In this document: positions 25,110 through 33,478 of the stretch, piece by piece
Layout: each line of letters begins with the position of its first letter
Numbering within the stretch: position 1 is the stretch's first letter
Assembly (NCBI GenBank): GCA_039922435.1
Contig: JBDTES010000036.1
Coordinates: 1-55,501 of the forward strand
DNA from: JBDTES01 sp039922435
GTDB taxonomy: Bacteria; Patescibacteriota; Saccharimonadia; Saccharimonadales; UBA4665
Length of the DNA stretch: 55,501 nt
Reading direction: 5' to 3'
Made by a program: the position numbers and the translations under genes
Notes under the pieces: model-generated
Databases searched by the model: none
Seen by the model: only the letters and a program-made list of their open reading frames with translations
What the model was told of the DNA's origin: nothing

Positions 25110-26621
25110 ATGGCAACACTCAAAGATTACCGCGATGAGCGGCTACGTAAACTTGATGAATTAAAAAAGCTGGGCGTTAATCCGTATCCAGCCGAGGCTA
25201 AGCGAACTAACGATCTAATCGATATTACTGATAAGTTCAATGACTTGCAAGGCAAAGAGGTTAGTGTAGTGGGTCGGATTCAGAATATCCGCAAATTCGG
25301 TAAAATTGCTTTTATTGTTATCCGCGACATGTCGGGCGAGCTACAACTGTTTTTAACCGCTGCCAATGTGGCGCCGCTAGAGTCTACTACTAGTCGGCTG
25401 GGTATGGAACAGTTACCGCTGCTCGATAGTGGTGACTTCGTCCAGGCCAGTGGGCCGGTTATTAAAACCCAAACCGGTGAGATTTCGGTGGAAGTTCACG
25501 AGCTGAGACTGCTAACCAAGAGTTTGCGACCAATGCCTAGTCAACAAGACAGCTTTACAAATATAGAGGAGCGCTTTCGTCGCCGTTACGTCGATATGAA
25601 CGTCAATCTGAACGTTCGTGAACGATTTATCCGCCGGAGTCGCTTTTGGCAGGCTACCCGTGATTTCTTGAACGACAAAGACTTTATTGAGATTAATGTG
25701 CCAGTCCTAGAACACACCACTGGCGGAGCTGATGCAACGCCGTTTGTGACGCATATGGACTCGCTAGGACAGGACTTCTACCTGCGGATTAGCCACGAGT
25801 TGCCTCTAAAGCGTTTGATAGGCGCTGGCTACGAAAAAGTCTATGATATTGGGCCACGCTTCCGCAACGAAAACTACAGTGATGAGCATCTGCCGGAACA
25901 CGTCGCTATGGAATGGTACTGGGCTTACGCTAACTGGCAAGATGGTATGAAGTTTATGGAAGCTATGTACAAAGATGTTTTGCAAAAGACTTTTGGAAAG
26001 CTGCAGTTTAAGCTGGGCAAATTTGATGTCGATATGGATAAAACCTGGGAGGTTTGGGATTACGCTGAGGTTATAAAGGACCATTATGGTATCAATATCT
26101 TTGATTGCTCACTCGACGAGGTCAAAAAAGCTCTTCAGGAGCACAAACTTGAGGTAGAGCAGACCGAAAATAAAGCTCGTGGTATCGATAAACTATGGAA
26201 GAATATTCGTAAAGATGTGGCTGGTCCGGTTTGGCTAGTCAATACACCAAAGTTCGTTAGTCCGTTGTCTAAATCTGATCCCGATAACCCCGATATAGTC
26301 CAGCGCTTTCAGCCAGTTGTGGCTGGGACGGAGCTAGGTAATGGCTTTAGTGAGTTAAATGACCCGATTGATCAATTGAACCGATTTACTGAGCAGCAGA
26401 ATATGCGTGACTCTGGAGATGACGAGGCTATGATGCTCGATATCGACTATGTTGAGATGTTGGAGTATGGCATGCCGCCAGCCTGCGGTTGGGGTTATTC
26501 GGAGCGAGTTTTCTGGATATTTGAGGGTGTTACGGCCCGTGAAGGTGTACCGTTCCCACAGCTCCGTAGCGAAGTCGACGAAGTCACCCGGGCTATCTAC
26601 CCTGATATCAAATTAGACTAG
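25110..26621 (+). CDS. lysS: Lysyl-tRNA synthetase, class II
   Basis: 503 residues from the ATG at 25110. An OB-fold anticodon domain (about 50-150, VVGRIQNIRKFGKIAF) precedes the class II core, with FRNENYSDEHLPEH (motif 2 region), HTTGGADATPF, and the C-terminal GWGYSERVFWIFEG for motif 3, where the usual GLGIDR reads GWGYSER. That motif 3 variation is seen in some CPR-type enzymes as far as I recall and deserves a check. It is flanked by a convergent hypothetical and a zincin gene. Confidence 0.93.
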   Translation: MATLKDYRDERLRKLDELKKLGVNPYPAEAKRTNDLIDITDKFNDLQGKEVSVVGRIQNIRKFGKIAFIVIRDMSGELQLFLTAANVAPLESTTSRLGMEQLPLLDSGDFVQASGPVIKTQTGEISVEVHELRLLTKSLRPMPSQQDSFTNIEERFRRRYVDMNVNLNVRERFIRRSRFWQATRDFLNDKDFIEINVPVLEHTTGGADATPFVTHMDSLGQDFYLRISHELPLKRLIGAGYEKVYDIGPRFRNENYSDEHLPEHVAMEWYWAYANWQDGMKFMEAMYKDVLQKTFGKLQFKLGKFDVDMDKTWEVWDYAEVIKDHYGINIFDCSLDEVKKALQEHKLEVEQTENKARGIDKLWKNIRKDVAGPVWLVNTPKFVSPLSKSDPDNPDIVQRFQPVVAGTELGNGFSELNDPIDQLNRFTEQQNMRDSGDDEAMMLDIDYVEMLEYGMPPACGWGYSERVFWIFEGVTAREGVPFPQLRSEVDEVTRAIYPDIKLD

Positions 26622-26732
26622 ATGGCTGATATTTGTTAGCTTCAAGCTGGGCTGTAATTTGGAGTTTACTAGCGTCACCCGGTATCCAGTTTAGTCTTTT
26701 GGGTCGAAGTTAGTTAAAGAATCTTTCCATGC

Positions 26733-26738
26733 TATACT
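26733..26738 (+). promoter_or_regulatory. Extended -10 box of the zincin gene
   Basis: TGC-TATACT lies ten bases before the ATG at 26749. It overlaps the 14-bp palindrome TACTATGTATAGTA (26734-26747), which could be an operator. Confidence 0.5.
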
Positions 26739-26748
26739 ATGTATAGTA

Positions 26749-27120
26749 ATGGAAATTATATCTGATAGCGACTTTCAGGAACTCATCAATAAGGCGTTTG
26801 ACCGGCTGCCCGAAACGCACCGTGATAATGTCAAAAATGTGGCAATTCTGTTTTCTGACGAGCCAACACCCGAGCAGCGAGTTGAACTGCAGCTTCGCCA
26901 TGATCAGACCTTACTGGGGTTGTATCAGGGAGTGCCATTAAGCCAAAGACAGGGCAACGAATCGACTTTGCCGGATCGGATTACTTTGTTCAAATATCCG
27001 CTCATGAGTGTTAGTCACGACCGAGTTTCGCTCCAGGAAGAAATCTATCATACTCTGTGGCACGAAATCGCCCATTATTACGGGTTGGATCACGATAAAA
27101 TCCATCAGCTTGAGCACTAG
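26749..27120 (+). CDS. Small zincin-like metallopeptidase
   Basis: 123 residues. The C-terminal HEIAHYYGLDH is a complete metzincin-type zinc motif (HExxHxxGxxH), and the protein ends soon after. Length and layout resemble the MPN/Zincin_1 (PF06262) family of small single-domain metallopeptidases common in Actinobacteria and CPR; substrates are unknown. No signal peptide is seen, so it acts in the cytoplasm. The start is supported by an extended -10 box just upstream. Confidence 0.85.
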   Translation: MEIISDSDFQELINKAFDRLPETHRDNVKNVAILFSDEPTPEQRVELQLRHDQTLLGLYQGVPLSQRQGNESTLPDRITLFKYPLMSVSHDRVSLQEEIYHTLWHEIAHYYGLDHDKIHQLEH

Positions 27121-27168
27121 ATCTTAGTTCTAAGCTTTTTCATATATATTCAATCTAACAGATACAGC

Positions 27169-27188
27169 GTATATACGCGCGTGTATAC
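27169..27188. repeat. 20-bp inverted repeat, near copy of the one after parB
   Basis: GTATATACGC and GCGTGTATAC pair with one mismatch. The core GTATATACG...TATAC is shared with 5654-5679. Both lie downstream of a plus-strand gene, so a shared terminator or protein-binding role is possible. Confidence 0.5.
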
Positions 27189-27285
27189 ATCTAACTATAT
27201 TATGTTCGAGGTTATGAGCGGGCTTTGGTAGTAATATGACTCGATATAACTTGTGCTTATGGTTAACTTTCGTTAAGGTGTAAGT

Positions 27286-28107
27286 ATGGCAGATTTAAGT
27301 ACTGCAGCTAGTATCCTATTGGTTATTTTAGGCGCGATCGTTGTTCAAGTTATTGCCCGCGAGAGTGTGGCTAGTTTGGTGCGCCGGGTGGTACTCCGCA
27401 ATAAATACACTAGTAAGGTAGAAGAAAAAAAGCGAGAAGATACCTTGCTGCATGTTTTTAGGCCACTTAATCGGATCGTAATTTGGGTAATAGCAGTTAT
27501 AGTAGCTCTTAGCCTACTAGGCGTAAATCTAGCCGCCCTGATTACCGGCGCGGGTGCTGCTGGCCTGGTGTTTGGAATTATCGCCCAGAGCGCCTTTAAA
27601 GATTACATTGCTGGGGTTTATCTAATTTTAGAGAATCAATACCGAGTTGGTGATGTCGTAATGCTAGCCGGTACGACATCGGGAATGGTTGAGGACATTA
27701 CCATTCGAGTTACCAAGCTGCGCGACCTCGACGGTAATTTACATTATGTTCGCAACGGCGACGCCGGTGTTATAACCAATATGACTACTGAATATTCTAA
27801 CGTCAATCTAAATATCGGTATTGGCTACGGCGATGACATAGATTTGGTAGAGAAGCTGATAAATGAAGTTGGTCTGGCTATGGCTAAGGAAGCTAACTGG
27901 CAGGAGGTTATAACTGAGCCGATTCAGTTTCTACGAGTTGATGATTTCGCAGAGTCTTCGGTGACAATTAAGGTTCTGGGCAAGGTTCAGCCGATTCATC
28001 AGTGGGAGGTAGCTGGTGAGTTTAGGCGTAGAATAAAGAAGGTGTTTGATAAAAACGGGATTGATATTCCGGTCCCGCAAGTTGTTATTCACCAAGCTAA
28101 AAAATAG
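27286..28107 (+). CDS. mscS: Small-conductance mechanosensitive channel, MscS family
   Basis: 273 residues. Two or three membrane helices end in the pore helix LITGAGAAGLVFGIIAQSAFKDYIAGVYL, followed by the MscS beta domain (RVGDVVMLAG, LRDLDGNLHYVRNG). The C-terminal alpha/beta vestibule part reaches residue 270. It opens on membrane tension and protects against osmotic shock. The pore-lining Gly/Ala pattern is conserved. An AAGGTG ribosome binding site precedes the ATG. The DUF427 gene follows after 13 bp. Confidence 0.93.
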   Translation: MADLSTAASILLVILGAIVVQVIARESVASLVRRVVLRNKYTSKVEEKKREDTLLHVFRPLNRIVIWVIAVIVALSLLGVNLAALITGAGAAGLVFGIIAQSAFKDYIAGVYLILENQYRVGDVVMLAGTTSGMVEDITIRVTKLRDLDGNLHYVRNGDAGVITNMTTEYSNVNLNIGIGYGDDIDLVEKLINEVGLAMAKEANWQEVITEPIQFLRVDDFAESSVTIKVLGKVQPIHQWEVAGEFRRRIKKVFDKNGIDIPVPQVVIHQAKK

Positions 28108-28120
28108 AAAGGGCAGTGCT

Positions 28121-28423
28121 ATGAAAGCGATTTGGAACGGCAAAACGATTGCCGAAGCTGACAAGGACGATTTAATTTATATAGAAGGCAACTGGTATTT
28201 TCCACCAAGTAGTGTCAATCATGACTATTTGCGCAGCAGTGACACGCCATACACCTGCCCGTGGAAGGGTGAGTGCCGCTACTTCGATGTTGGTGAGGGT
28301 GATAATTACAGCAAAGATAGTGCTTTTTGCTATCCTGAGCCCAAGCCAAGTGCTATCGAGAAGGTTAAAAAGGACTTTTCTGGCTATTTTGCCTTCTGGC
28401 AAGATGTCCAGGTTACCGAATAA
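28121..28423 (+). CDS. DUF427 family protein
   Basis: 100 residues. The pattern MKAIWNGKTIAEADKD, YFPPSSV, TYCPWKGECRYFDV-like (TPYTCPWKGECRYF) and AFWQDVQV matches the DUF427 (NTP_transf_9) family, small beta-rich proteins whose function is unknown to me. The ATG is preceded by AAAGGG (28109). It probably shares a transcript with mscS. Confidence 0.85.
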   Translation: MKAIWNGKTIAEADKDDLIYIEGNWYFPPSSVNHDYLRSSDTPYTCPWKGECRYFDVGEGDNYSKDSAFCYPEPKPSAIEKVKKDFSGYFAFWQDVQVTE

Positions 28424-28486
28424 TGCTCGTGCTTGCTATATACTTTTCGTTGTAATAGGCTTAGTGCATCTAATGGAGTAATAGCA

Positions 28487-29119
28487 ATGGCATCAGTTGA
28501 AATAAAGCAAGCTATAGAAGAGCTGCGAGAGATAAATAATAGGCACGATGAAGACTACAAGAGAGCACTCGGTAGGATTTTGTGCGACCAGCAGTTGCCA
28601 GAGTTTGGGCGCAACATTCTAGGGATAACTGGTTCTCCGGATACTTTAAGAAAGTGGCAGGAGACAGCTGATTGTTTAAGTGGGCTTGTCGGATCGCTAA
28701 TATATGTGGAACATATACCTGGAATGTCTAGCCGAAGACTTGGTTATTTAACTGGTCCAGCTACGACTAGAGTTGTGTTACCTAGCGAAGCTCAGGGTGG
28801 GGCAGGCGCCTTGTGTGGTGTTTTCTTAGAGGCCCCAATAGAGAGCGCAGTTCCCTCAATTGGTTATAATGGACGCTATGATAGTGGTTATATTTTGTCA
28901 ACGGATGAACCGGTTCTGTTAGCTCGGAGTACTATGCCGAAATGGGAGCTTGAAGGAGGTGCCTCAATAAATAACCTCAGGACAGAGGAAGCTGACTATG
29001 TGATTGGCCTGAAGGCGGTGTATGAGCACCCGAATTTCTCAGGATCTATTCATTTGGATCTTTTAAGGCTCGACGGACTCCGCGCTGAACAGGAAGAGTT
29101 AGCTGGCGTTAAGATATAG
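28487..29119 (+). CDS. Hypothetical protein
   Basis: 210 residues, starting MASVEIKQAIEELREINNRHDED. The N-terminal third is helical and charged; the rest is mixed with Gly and Val-rich strands (GYLTGPATTRVVLPSE). There are no membrane helices, no signal peptide and no motif I recognise. GGAG at 28474 is the ribosome binding site; the longer reading from 28433 is unlikely. Its last 11 bp overlap the end of the convergent ABC-F gene. Confidence 0.7.
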   Translation: MASVEIKQAIEELREINNRHDEDYKRALGRILCDQQLPEFGRNILGITGSPDTLRKWQETADCLSGLVGSLIYVEHIPGMSSRRLGYLTGPATTRVVLPSEAQGGAGALCGVFLEAPIESAVPSIGYNGRYDSGYILSTDEPVLLARSTMPKWELEGGASINNLRTEEADYVIGLKAVYEHPNFSGSIHLDLLRLDGLRAEQEELAGVKI

Positions 29120-30764
29120 TTTGTAGAACTAATTCGGTACCGCCGAGATTTTTAGCCAGATAGCTATCGTGGGAGATGTAGAGGAGGGCGCCGTGGTAAT
29201 CTCGCAAAGCATTTTCGAGCTCTTCGATGGATGGTAAATCTAGGTGATTGGTTGGCTCATCTAGAATTAGGACATTTGGGTCACCGGCTAACATTTTAAT
29301 TATTTGTAAACGGGCTTTTTGGCCGCCCGACAGATCTGCCACTAGCGTGTTTCTATCTTCATATGGATTGAATAAATAATTTCCCATGGTACGCATAATA
29401 GCCTCTTCGCCACTAGGTAATTCTAGCTCATCATATATCTGGGCAATGGCTTTACCGAGTGGTAATTGTAATAGTTCTTGGCCGGCCTCTTGTTGATATA
29501 CACTCAGCCTAAGTGAGCGGTCACAGTAGACTCCGCCGGCTCGCCAGGTATCGCTACGCTTTTCGTTTGCGGCGTCGACGATGGCTCGGACTAGGGTTGT
29601 TTTGCCAGCACCGTTTCGGCCGACTAGCCGCAACCTGTCGCCATGGTTCAGATTGAAGTTAACGGGCTGGAATAGTGGAGTTTCGCCGTAGCCGAGCTGG
29701 AGGCCTTCGACCCGGAGTAGCTCTTTGTGTAGCTCATGGTTGGAAGTTTTATGTAGCTTGATGTTCTTAGCTTTAAATTTATCGTAGTTATCACTGACCT
29801 TTTTATTAAGACCAGCGGCACTCTCTCGGTCGATCCAGAAGTTTGGCTTTTCAATCTTTTCTAGTTCGGCTAACTCGGCGCCGGCTTGTAGCTCACGGCG
29901 CTTGAACTGTTTTATGGTGTCTGGGTCGCGGGCCTTTTCTTTCAAGCGTCGGAACTGGATAACTTTGTCTTGTAAGTTAGTAATTTGGCGCTGAGTTATC
30001 TCGAAGTCGTGCATTTTTGTTGAAGTGGACTGAGCATTTTGCTTTAGATATGAGTCATAATTACCGTTAAACGATTGAGCTAAGCCGTCTTTGATCTCTA
30101 GGATTCGATCAACATACTGCAATACATCGCGGTCGTGACTAATCACCACTACGGCTCGTTTAGCTCGTTTAAACCAATCTAGAAAGGCCTCTTTGGCGAC
30201 GTAATCCATGTGGTTAGTCGGTTCATCGATTAGGGCTAGGTCGGCATCGGCGTGTTCAACGATGATAAGTTCGATAAACCGCTTTTGGCCGCCAGATAGC
30301 TTGGCCATTGGTTGATCGGACATATCTCCAAGCTGATAGTCGTCTAGAGATTGCAGAACCCTATCCTCGATCGTGTAGTAGTCGAGAACGCCGTAGCGCT
30401 CCAGAGCCTCGCTGTAGACAGTGATTTTATGTAAATTATCGCCCATTTCATCTGGGTAGGTATCGATAATATCTTTCAAATGGGTAAATTCAGGTAAGTT
30501 TTTAAGAATGTATTGCATAACGGTTATGTCACCCAGGCCAACATGCTCCTGGGCCGTTACAATAAGATTTATGCCAGGTTGGGTCGTGATATGGCCGGCG
30601 TAGTCGGTATCCTCGCCGGTCAACATATGGAATAGAGTAGTTTTGCCGACACCGTTACGACCAATAATGGCAATTTTCTCACCTTTTTCGACGTGTAGTT
30701 TTAGACCCGCAAACAAATGTTTGGTGCCAATCGACTTTTCTTCTATATTTGCACTTAGTAACAT
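29109..30764 (-). CDS. ABC-F family ATPase (ribosome-associated)
   Basis: 551 residues with two ATP-binding domains and no membrane part. Walker A motifs are GRNGVGKTT (residues 35-43) and GRNGAGKTT; the signature motifs are LSGGQKRFIEL and LSGGQKARLQI; DEPTNHMD and DEPTNHLD give Walker B. The linker between them (about 235-335), rich in Lys and Arg, is the P-site tRNA interaction motif of translational ABC-F proteins. The subtype (EttA, Uup or resistance type) cannot be settled. TGT-TATACT at 30869-30877 on this strand would give a leader of about 100 nt, and TACAAT lies near the ATG. Confidence 0.92.
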   Translation of the reverse strand: MLLSANIEEKSIGTKHLFAGLKLHVEKGEKIAIIGRNGVGKTTLFHMLTGEDTDYAGHITTQPGINLIVTAQEHVGLGDITVMQYILKNLPEFTHLKDIIDTYPDEMGDNLHKITVYSEALERYGVLDYYTIEDRVLQSLDDYQLGDMSDQPMAKLSGGQKRFIELIIVEHADADLALIDEPTNHMDYVAKEAFLDWFKRAKRAVVVISHDRDVLQYVDRILEIKDGLAQSFNGNYDSYLKQNAQSTSTKMHDFEITQRQITNLQDKVIQFRRLKEKARDPDTIKQFKRRELQAGAELAELEKIEKPNFWIDRESAAGLNKKVSDNYDKFKAKNIKLHKTSNHELHKELLRVEGLQLGYGETPLFQPVNFNLNHGDRLRLVGRNGAGKTTLVRAIVDAANEKRSDTWRAGGVYCDRSLRLSVYQQEAGQELLQLPLGKAIAQIYDELELPSGEEAIMRTMGNYLFNPYEDRNTLVADLSGGQKARLQIIKMLAGDPNVLILDEPTNHLDLPSIEELENALRDYHGALLYISHDSYLAKNLGGTELVLQTIS

Positions 30765-30901
30765 GACTTTCCTTATTGTATGTTCGACCGCAACAACACA
30801 AACTAGAGGGATTTCCTATAGATCAGAAAACCTCAACAAATGAGTCTAGATATTGGCTTCAATGAGTTAGTATAACAGAGGTTGGAATCCTTTGGGGGTA
30901 T
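30765..30901. other. Gap between msrA and the ABC-F gene with a minus-strand promoter
   Basis: Both neighbours run on the minus strand. TGT-TATACT (complement of 30869-30877) and TACAAT (complement near 30774-30779) are candidate promoters for the ABC-F gene. No upstream ATG-initiated small ORF of the attenuator type is visible. Confidence 0.4.
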
Positions 30902-31438
30902 TTAGTAGTTGGCTGGTTTGAGTTTATTAGCAAATTTGTGGCGTAGCTTCTGGATTTTCGGGTTTATAACTAGCTGGCAGTAACTTGCTTCTGGGTTACG
31001 GTTGTAGAAGTCTTGGGCCCCTGCCCCGGCGCTGTAAAAGACTTCGAGAGGGACTAGCTCTGTTACAATCGGGGCTCCCCATAAACCTGCAGCGAAACCA
31101 TCTATCATTTCCTGGGCAGTTTTTTGTTGAGCAGGTGAATTATAGAAAATTATTGAGCGGTACTCATCGCCGACGTCGTTACCTTGGCGATTTGGAGTTG
31201 TCGGATCATGCATAGTAAAGAAAATTTCTAGTAGTTCTTTGTAGCTGATTTGCTTAGGGTTAAATATAATCTGAGTAACTTCGGCATGACCGGTTTGACC
31301 AGCATAAACTTGGTCGATAGTCGGGTTAGGTACGGTACCGCCACTGTAGCCCGATTCGACTTTCTCGACACCACTAACGCGCTGAAAGAAAGCTTCTGTA
31401 CACCAGTAACAACCACCACCAAATGTTGCTGTTTCCAT
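30902..31438 (-). CDS. msrA: Peptide methionine sulfoxide reductase A
   Basis: 178 residues. The catalytic motif GGCYWCTEAFF (Cys10, with a second Cys at 13) is at the N-terminus and GYSGGTVPNPTYD-like GYSGGTVPNPT follows. A further Cys near the C-terminus (EASYCQLV) may resolve the disulfide. It repairs Met-S-sulfoxide in proteins. The gene is transcribed away from a HAD phosphatase gene, and both promoters carry the same 13-bp element, so the two are probably controlled together. Confidence 0.96.
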   Translation of the reverse strand: METATFGGGCYWCTEAFFQRVSGVEKVESGYSGGTVPNPTIDQVYAGQTGHAEVTQIIFNPKQISYKELLEIFFTMHDPTTPNRQGNDVGDEYRSIIFYNSPAQQKTAQEMIDGFAAGLWGAPIVTELVPLEVFYSAGAGAQDFYNRNPEASYCQLVINPKIQKLRHKFANKLKPANY

Positions 31439-31445
31439 AGATTCT

Positions 31446-31557
31446 ATTTTACTAGCTATGGTTAGAGTTAGCCAGACGCATAAGGGCTTCTTGAGTTTCG
31501 GGCGTATTATAAAAAGTAATGACAGACGACTAAAACTCTAACCATATATGATATAGT
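31446..31557. promoter_or_regulatory. Mirror-image divergent promoters of msrA and the HAD gene
   Basis: AACTCTAACCATA occurs at 31534-31546 on the plus strand and at 31469-31457 on the minus strand, as a perfect 13-bp inverted pair 64 bp apart. Each copy is followed by five bases and then a -10 box: TATAGT (31552-31557) for the HAD gene and TAAAAT (31451-31446) for msrA. The start codons lie six and seven bases after those boxes. The equal geometry suggests one regulator acting on both genes. Confidence 0.75.
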
Positions 31558-31563
31558 TTTAGC

Positions 31564-32238
31564 ATGGTGAAACAGAGGAGAGGGGCTACTGATGATACGC
31601 CGCTCAAACCAGCGGTTATTTTTGATTTTGATGGAACTATCGTTGATAGTTTGCCGGCTGTTATTAAAGTGTTTGAGGAGCTAACAGGACGCGACAAGCC
31701 TTACACTCCAGTCGAAGTCGAGCATTATCGTAAGTTTTCACCCATAGAATTAGTCTCAGAGTTGGGAATCCCAAAATGGAAGGTACCAATGCTAATGGTG
31801 CGCGGTCGTAGCGCCTTACAGAAGCACTTAAAAGATATTGATTTACAGCCAGGAATTACCGATGTTATTAAGAAACTGCATGACAGTGGCTGGCATCTGC
31901 ATATCCTGAGCTCAAATAGTACCGAAAACGTTAACAAATATTTAGCTCGACATAAACTGAAACGGTATTTTATAAGTGTTTACGGTGGAGCTAGTTTGGT
32001 TGGTAAAGCGCCACGGCTCAATAAGCTGATATCGGCTCAGGGAGTGGATAGCGAACGTAGTTGGTATGTCGGTGATGAGACGCGTGATATTATTGCCGCC
32101 CATGCCGTTGGCTTGCGATCTGCTGCAATGAGTTGGGGTTATAATACTCGTGAGGCTTTGGCACTACGAGAACCTACTTTACTGGTCGACAATGCTAAGG
32201 ATTTGCTAGCCGGGATTGAGTCAAATGGAAGAAGTTAA
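31564..32238 (+). CDS. HAD-superfamily phosphatase, Gph/PpaX-like
   Basis: 224 residues. The nucleophile motif is IFDFDGTIVDS (Asp21, Asp23), motif II is ILSSNST, the Lys is in LVGKAPRL and the last motif is VGDETRDI. A helical cap domain (about 35-105) places it with phosphoglycolate phosphatase/pyrophosphatase-type HADs. The natural substrate is not evident. It overlaps the RNA methyltransferase gene by 14 bp. Its ATG follows the -10 box directly, so it is probably leaderless. Confidence 0.88.
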   Translation: MVKQRRGATDDTPLKPAVIFDFDGTIVDSLPAVIKVFEELTGRDKPYTPVEVEHYRKFSPIELVSELGIPKWKVPMLMVRGRSALQKHLKDIDLQPGITDVIKKLHDSGWHLHILSSNSTENVNKYLARHKLKRYFISVYGGASLVGKAPRLNKLISAQGVDSERSWYVGDETRDIIAAHAVGLRSAAMSWGYNTREALALREPTLLVDNAKDLLAGIESNGRS

Positions 32239-33478
32239 AATAACTAAATTGGTACATGGTGGCCAGGGTCTGGGCGAGCTAGCTGATGGTCGTAAAGTGT
32301 TTGTTTGGAACGCACTGCCAGGTGAGACTGTTAAGCTGCGGATTATTAAAAAGAAACATTCTTACGCTGAGGCAATCGCCGAAGAGATAATCACGGCTTC
32401 GCCGGACCGACTGGTGCCACGCGAGGCCAACTATCTGTCGACTAGCCCATGGCAAATAATGTCGCTAGAGGTCGAGAATAAGGCTAAAGCCGAAATTGTA
32501 CATGAATTATTTAGGCACGAGAAGGTTGAGCTACCTAAGTTTGGTGAGGTTATTCATGATAATCGAGAATGGAACTATCGTTCAAAGATGGAGTATTCCT
32601 TCTGGGGTGATGAAGATGGTTTACATCTGGCGCTGCACCAGCGCGGTAGTCATGGCAAGCAAGTTGTGTCTGGTAGTGCGCTAGCCATGCCAGCTATCGA
32701 TGCCGCCGCTAATGCAATTTGTACTCAACTGGATAAATTGAATGCTAGGGCCGGCGACTTGAAGACAATAATTGTTCGAGTTAGTCAACGAGACGAAGCA
32801 GTTGCAGCCCTTTATACCAAGCTCGAGAAGTTCACTAAGCTGGAGCTGCCAGCCGAACTAAAGGGATTACGAGTCTATTACAGTAACCCCAAGAGCCCAG
32901 CTTCGGTCCCAACTAAGTTGATTTACGAACTAGGGGACTGCCAGCTAGCTGATGATTTACTAGGTCAATCGTTTATTTATGATGTTGATAGCTTTTTCCA
33001 GGTTAATTTACCAGTTTTTGAAAAAGCTCTGGCCCGGATAAAACAGTATTGTCAGGGTGATCCGGTCGATATGTATGCTGGAGTTGGTAGTATCGGTTTG
33101 ACTGTCGCTACTGACCAAGTAGAGCTGGTAGAGCTAGATCCCGCCACGGCCGCTATGGCCAGGCTAAATGCCGAGAGTAGTAGCCTCAGTGTCACGGTAA
33201 CCGAAGCGCCAACAGAAAAGGTATTAGATAGTATCGTCGAGGAAAGACCAGTAATATTTGATCCACCGAGGGCTGGTCTGCACTCTAAGGTAGTGGAGCG
33301 TTGTTTAGAGGTGTTACCGCCCCAAATTATCTACCTGAGCTGTAATCCAGCTACCCAGGCTCGTGACTTAGCCTTGCTGCAGGATAAATATCAGGTTAGT
33401 TTCTTTGAAATCTACAATTTTTTCCCTCGCACTCCGCACATCGAGGTGTTAGCCATATTGACTAAAAAACTCGACTAA
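32225..33478 (+). CDS. TrmA/RlmD-family RNA m5U methyltransferase
   Basis: 417 residues from the ATG at 32225. An N-terminal TRAM domain (EVKITKLVHGGQGLGEL...) is followed by the SAM-binding core DMYAGVGSIGLTVA, the FDPPRAGLHSKV motif and the catalytic Cys in YLSCNPATQARDL. It makes 5-methyluridine in 23S rRNA or tRNA. The four Fe-S cysteines present in RlmD/RlmC between TRAM and the core are missing (PREANYLSTSPWQ there), so it works without the cluster. The tRNA or rRNA target cannot be decided. Confidence 0.92.
   Translation: MEEVKITKLVHGGQGLGELADGRKVFVWNALPGETVKLRIIKKKHSYAEAIAEEIITASPDRLVPREANYLSTSPWQIMSLEVENKAKAEIVHELFRHEKVELPKFGEVIHDNREWNYRSKMEYSFWGDEDGLHLALHQRGSHGKQVVSGSALAMPAIDAAANAICTQLDKLNARAGDLKTIIVRVSQRDEAVAALYTKLEKFTKLELPAELKGLRVYYSNPKSPASVPTKLIYELGDCQLADDLLGQSFIYDVDSFFQVNLPVFEKALARIKQYCQGDPVDMYAGVGSIGLTVATDQVELVELDPATAAMARLNAESSSLSVTVTEAPTEKVLDSIVEERPVIFDPPRAGLHSKVVERCLEVLPPQIIYLSCNPATQARDLALLQDKYQVSFFEIYNFFPRTPHIEVLAILTKKLD

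Noticed and set aside
30765..30880. Antibiotic-sensing leader peptide upstream of the ABC-F gene
   Set aside because: No ATG-initiated short ORF lies in the predicted leader, and no competing terminator hairpin is clear.
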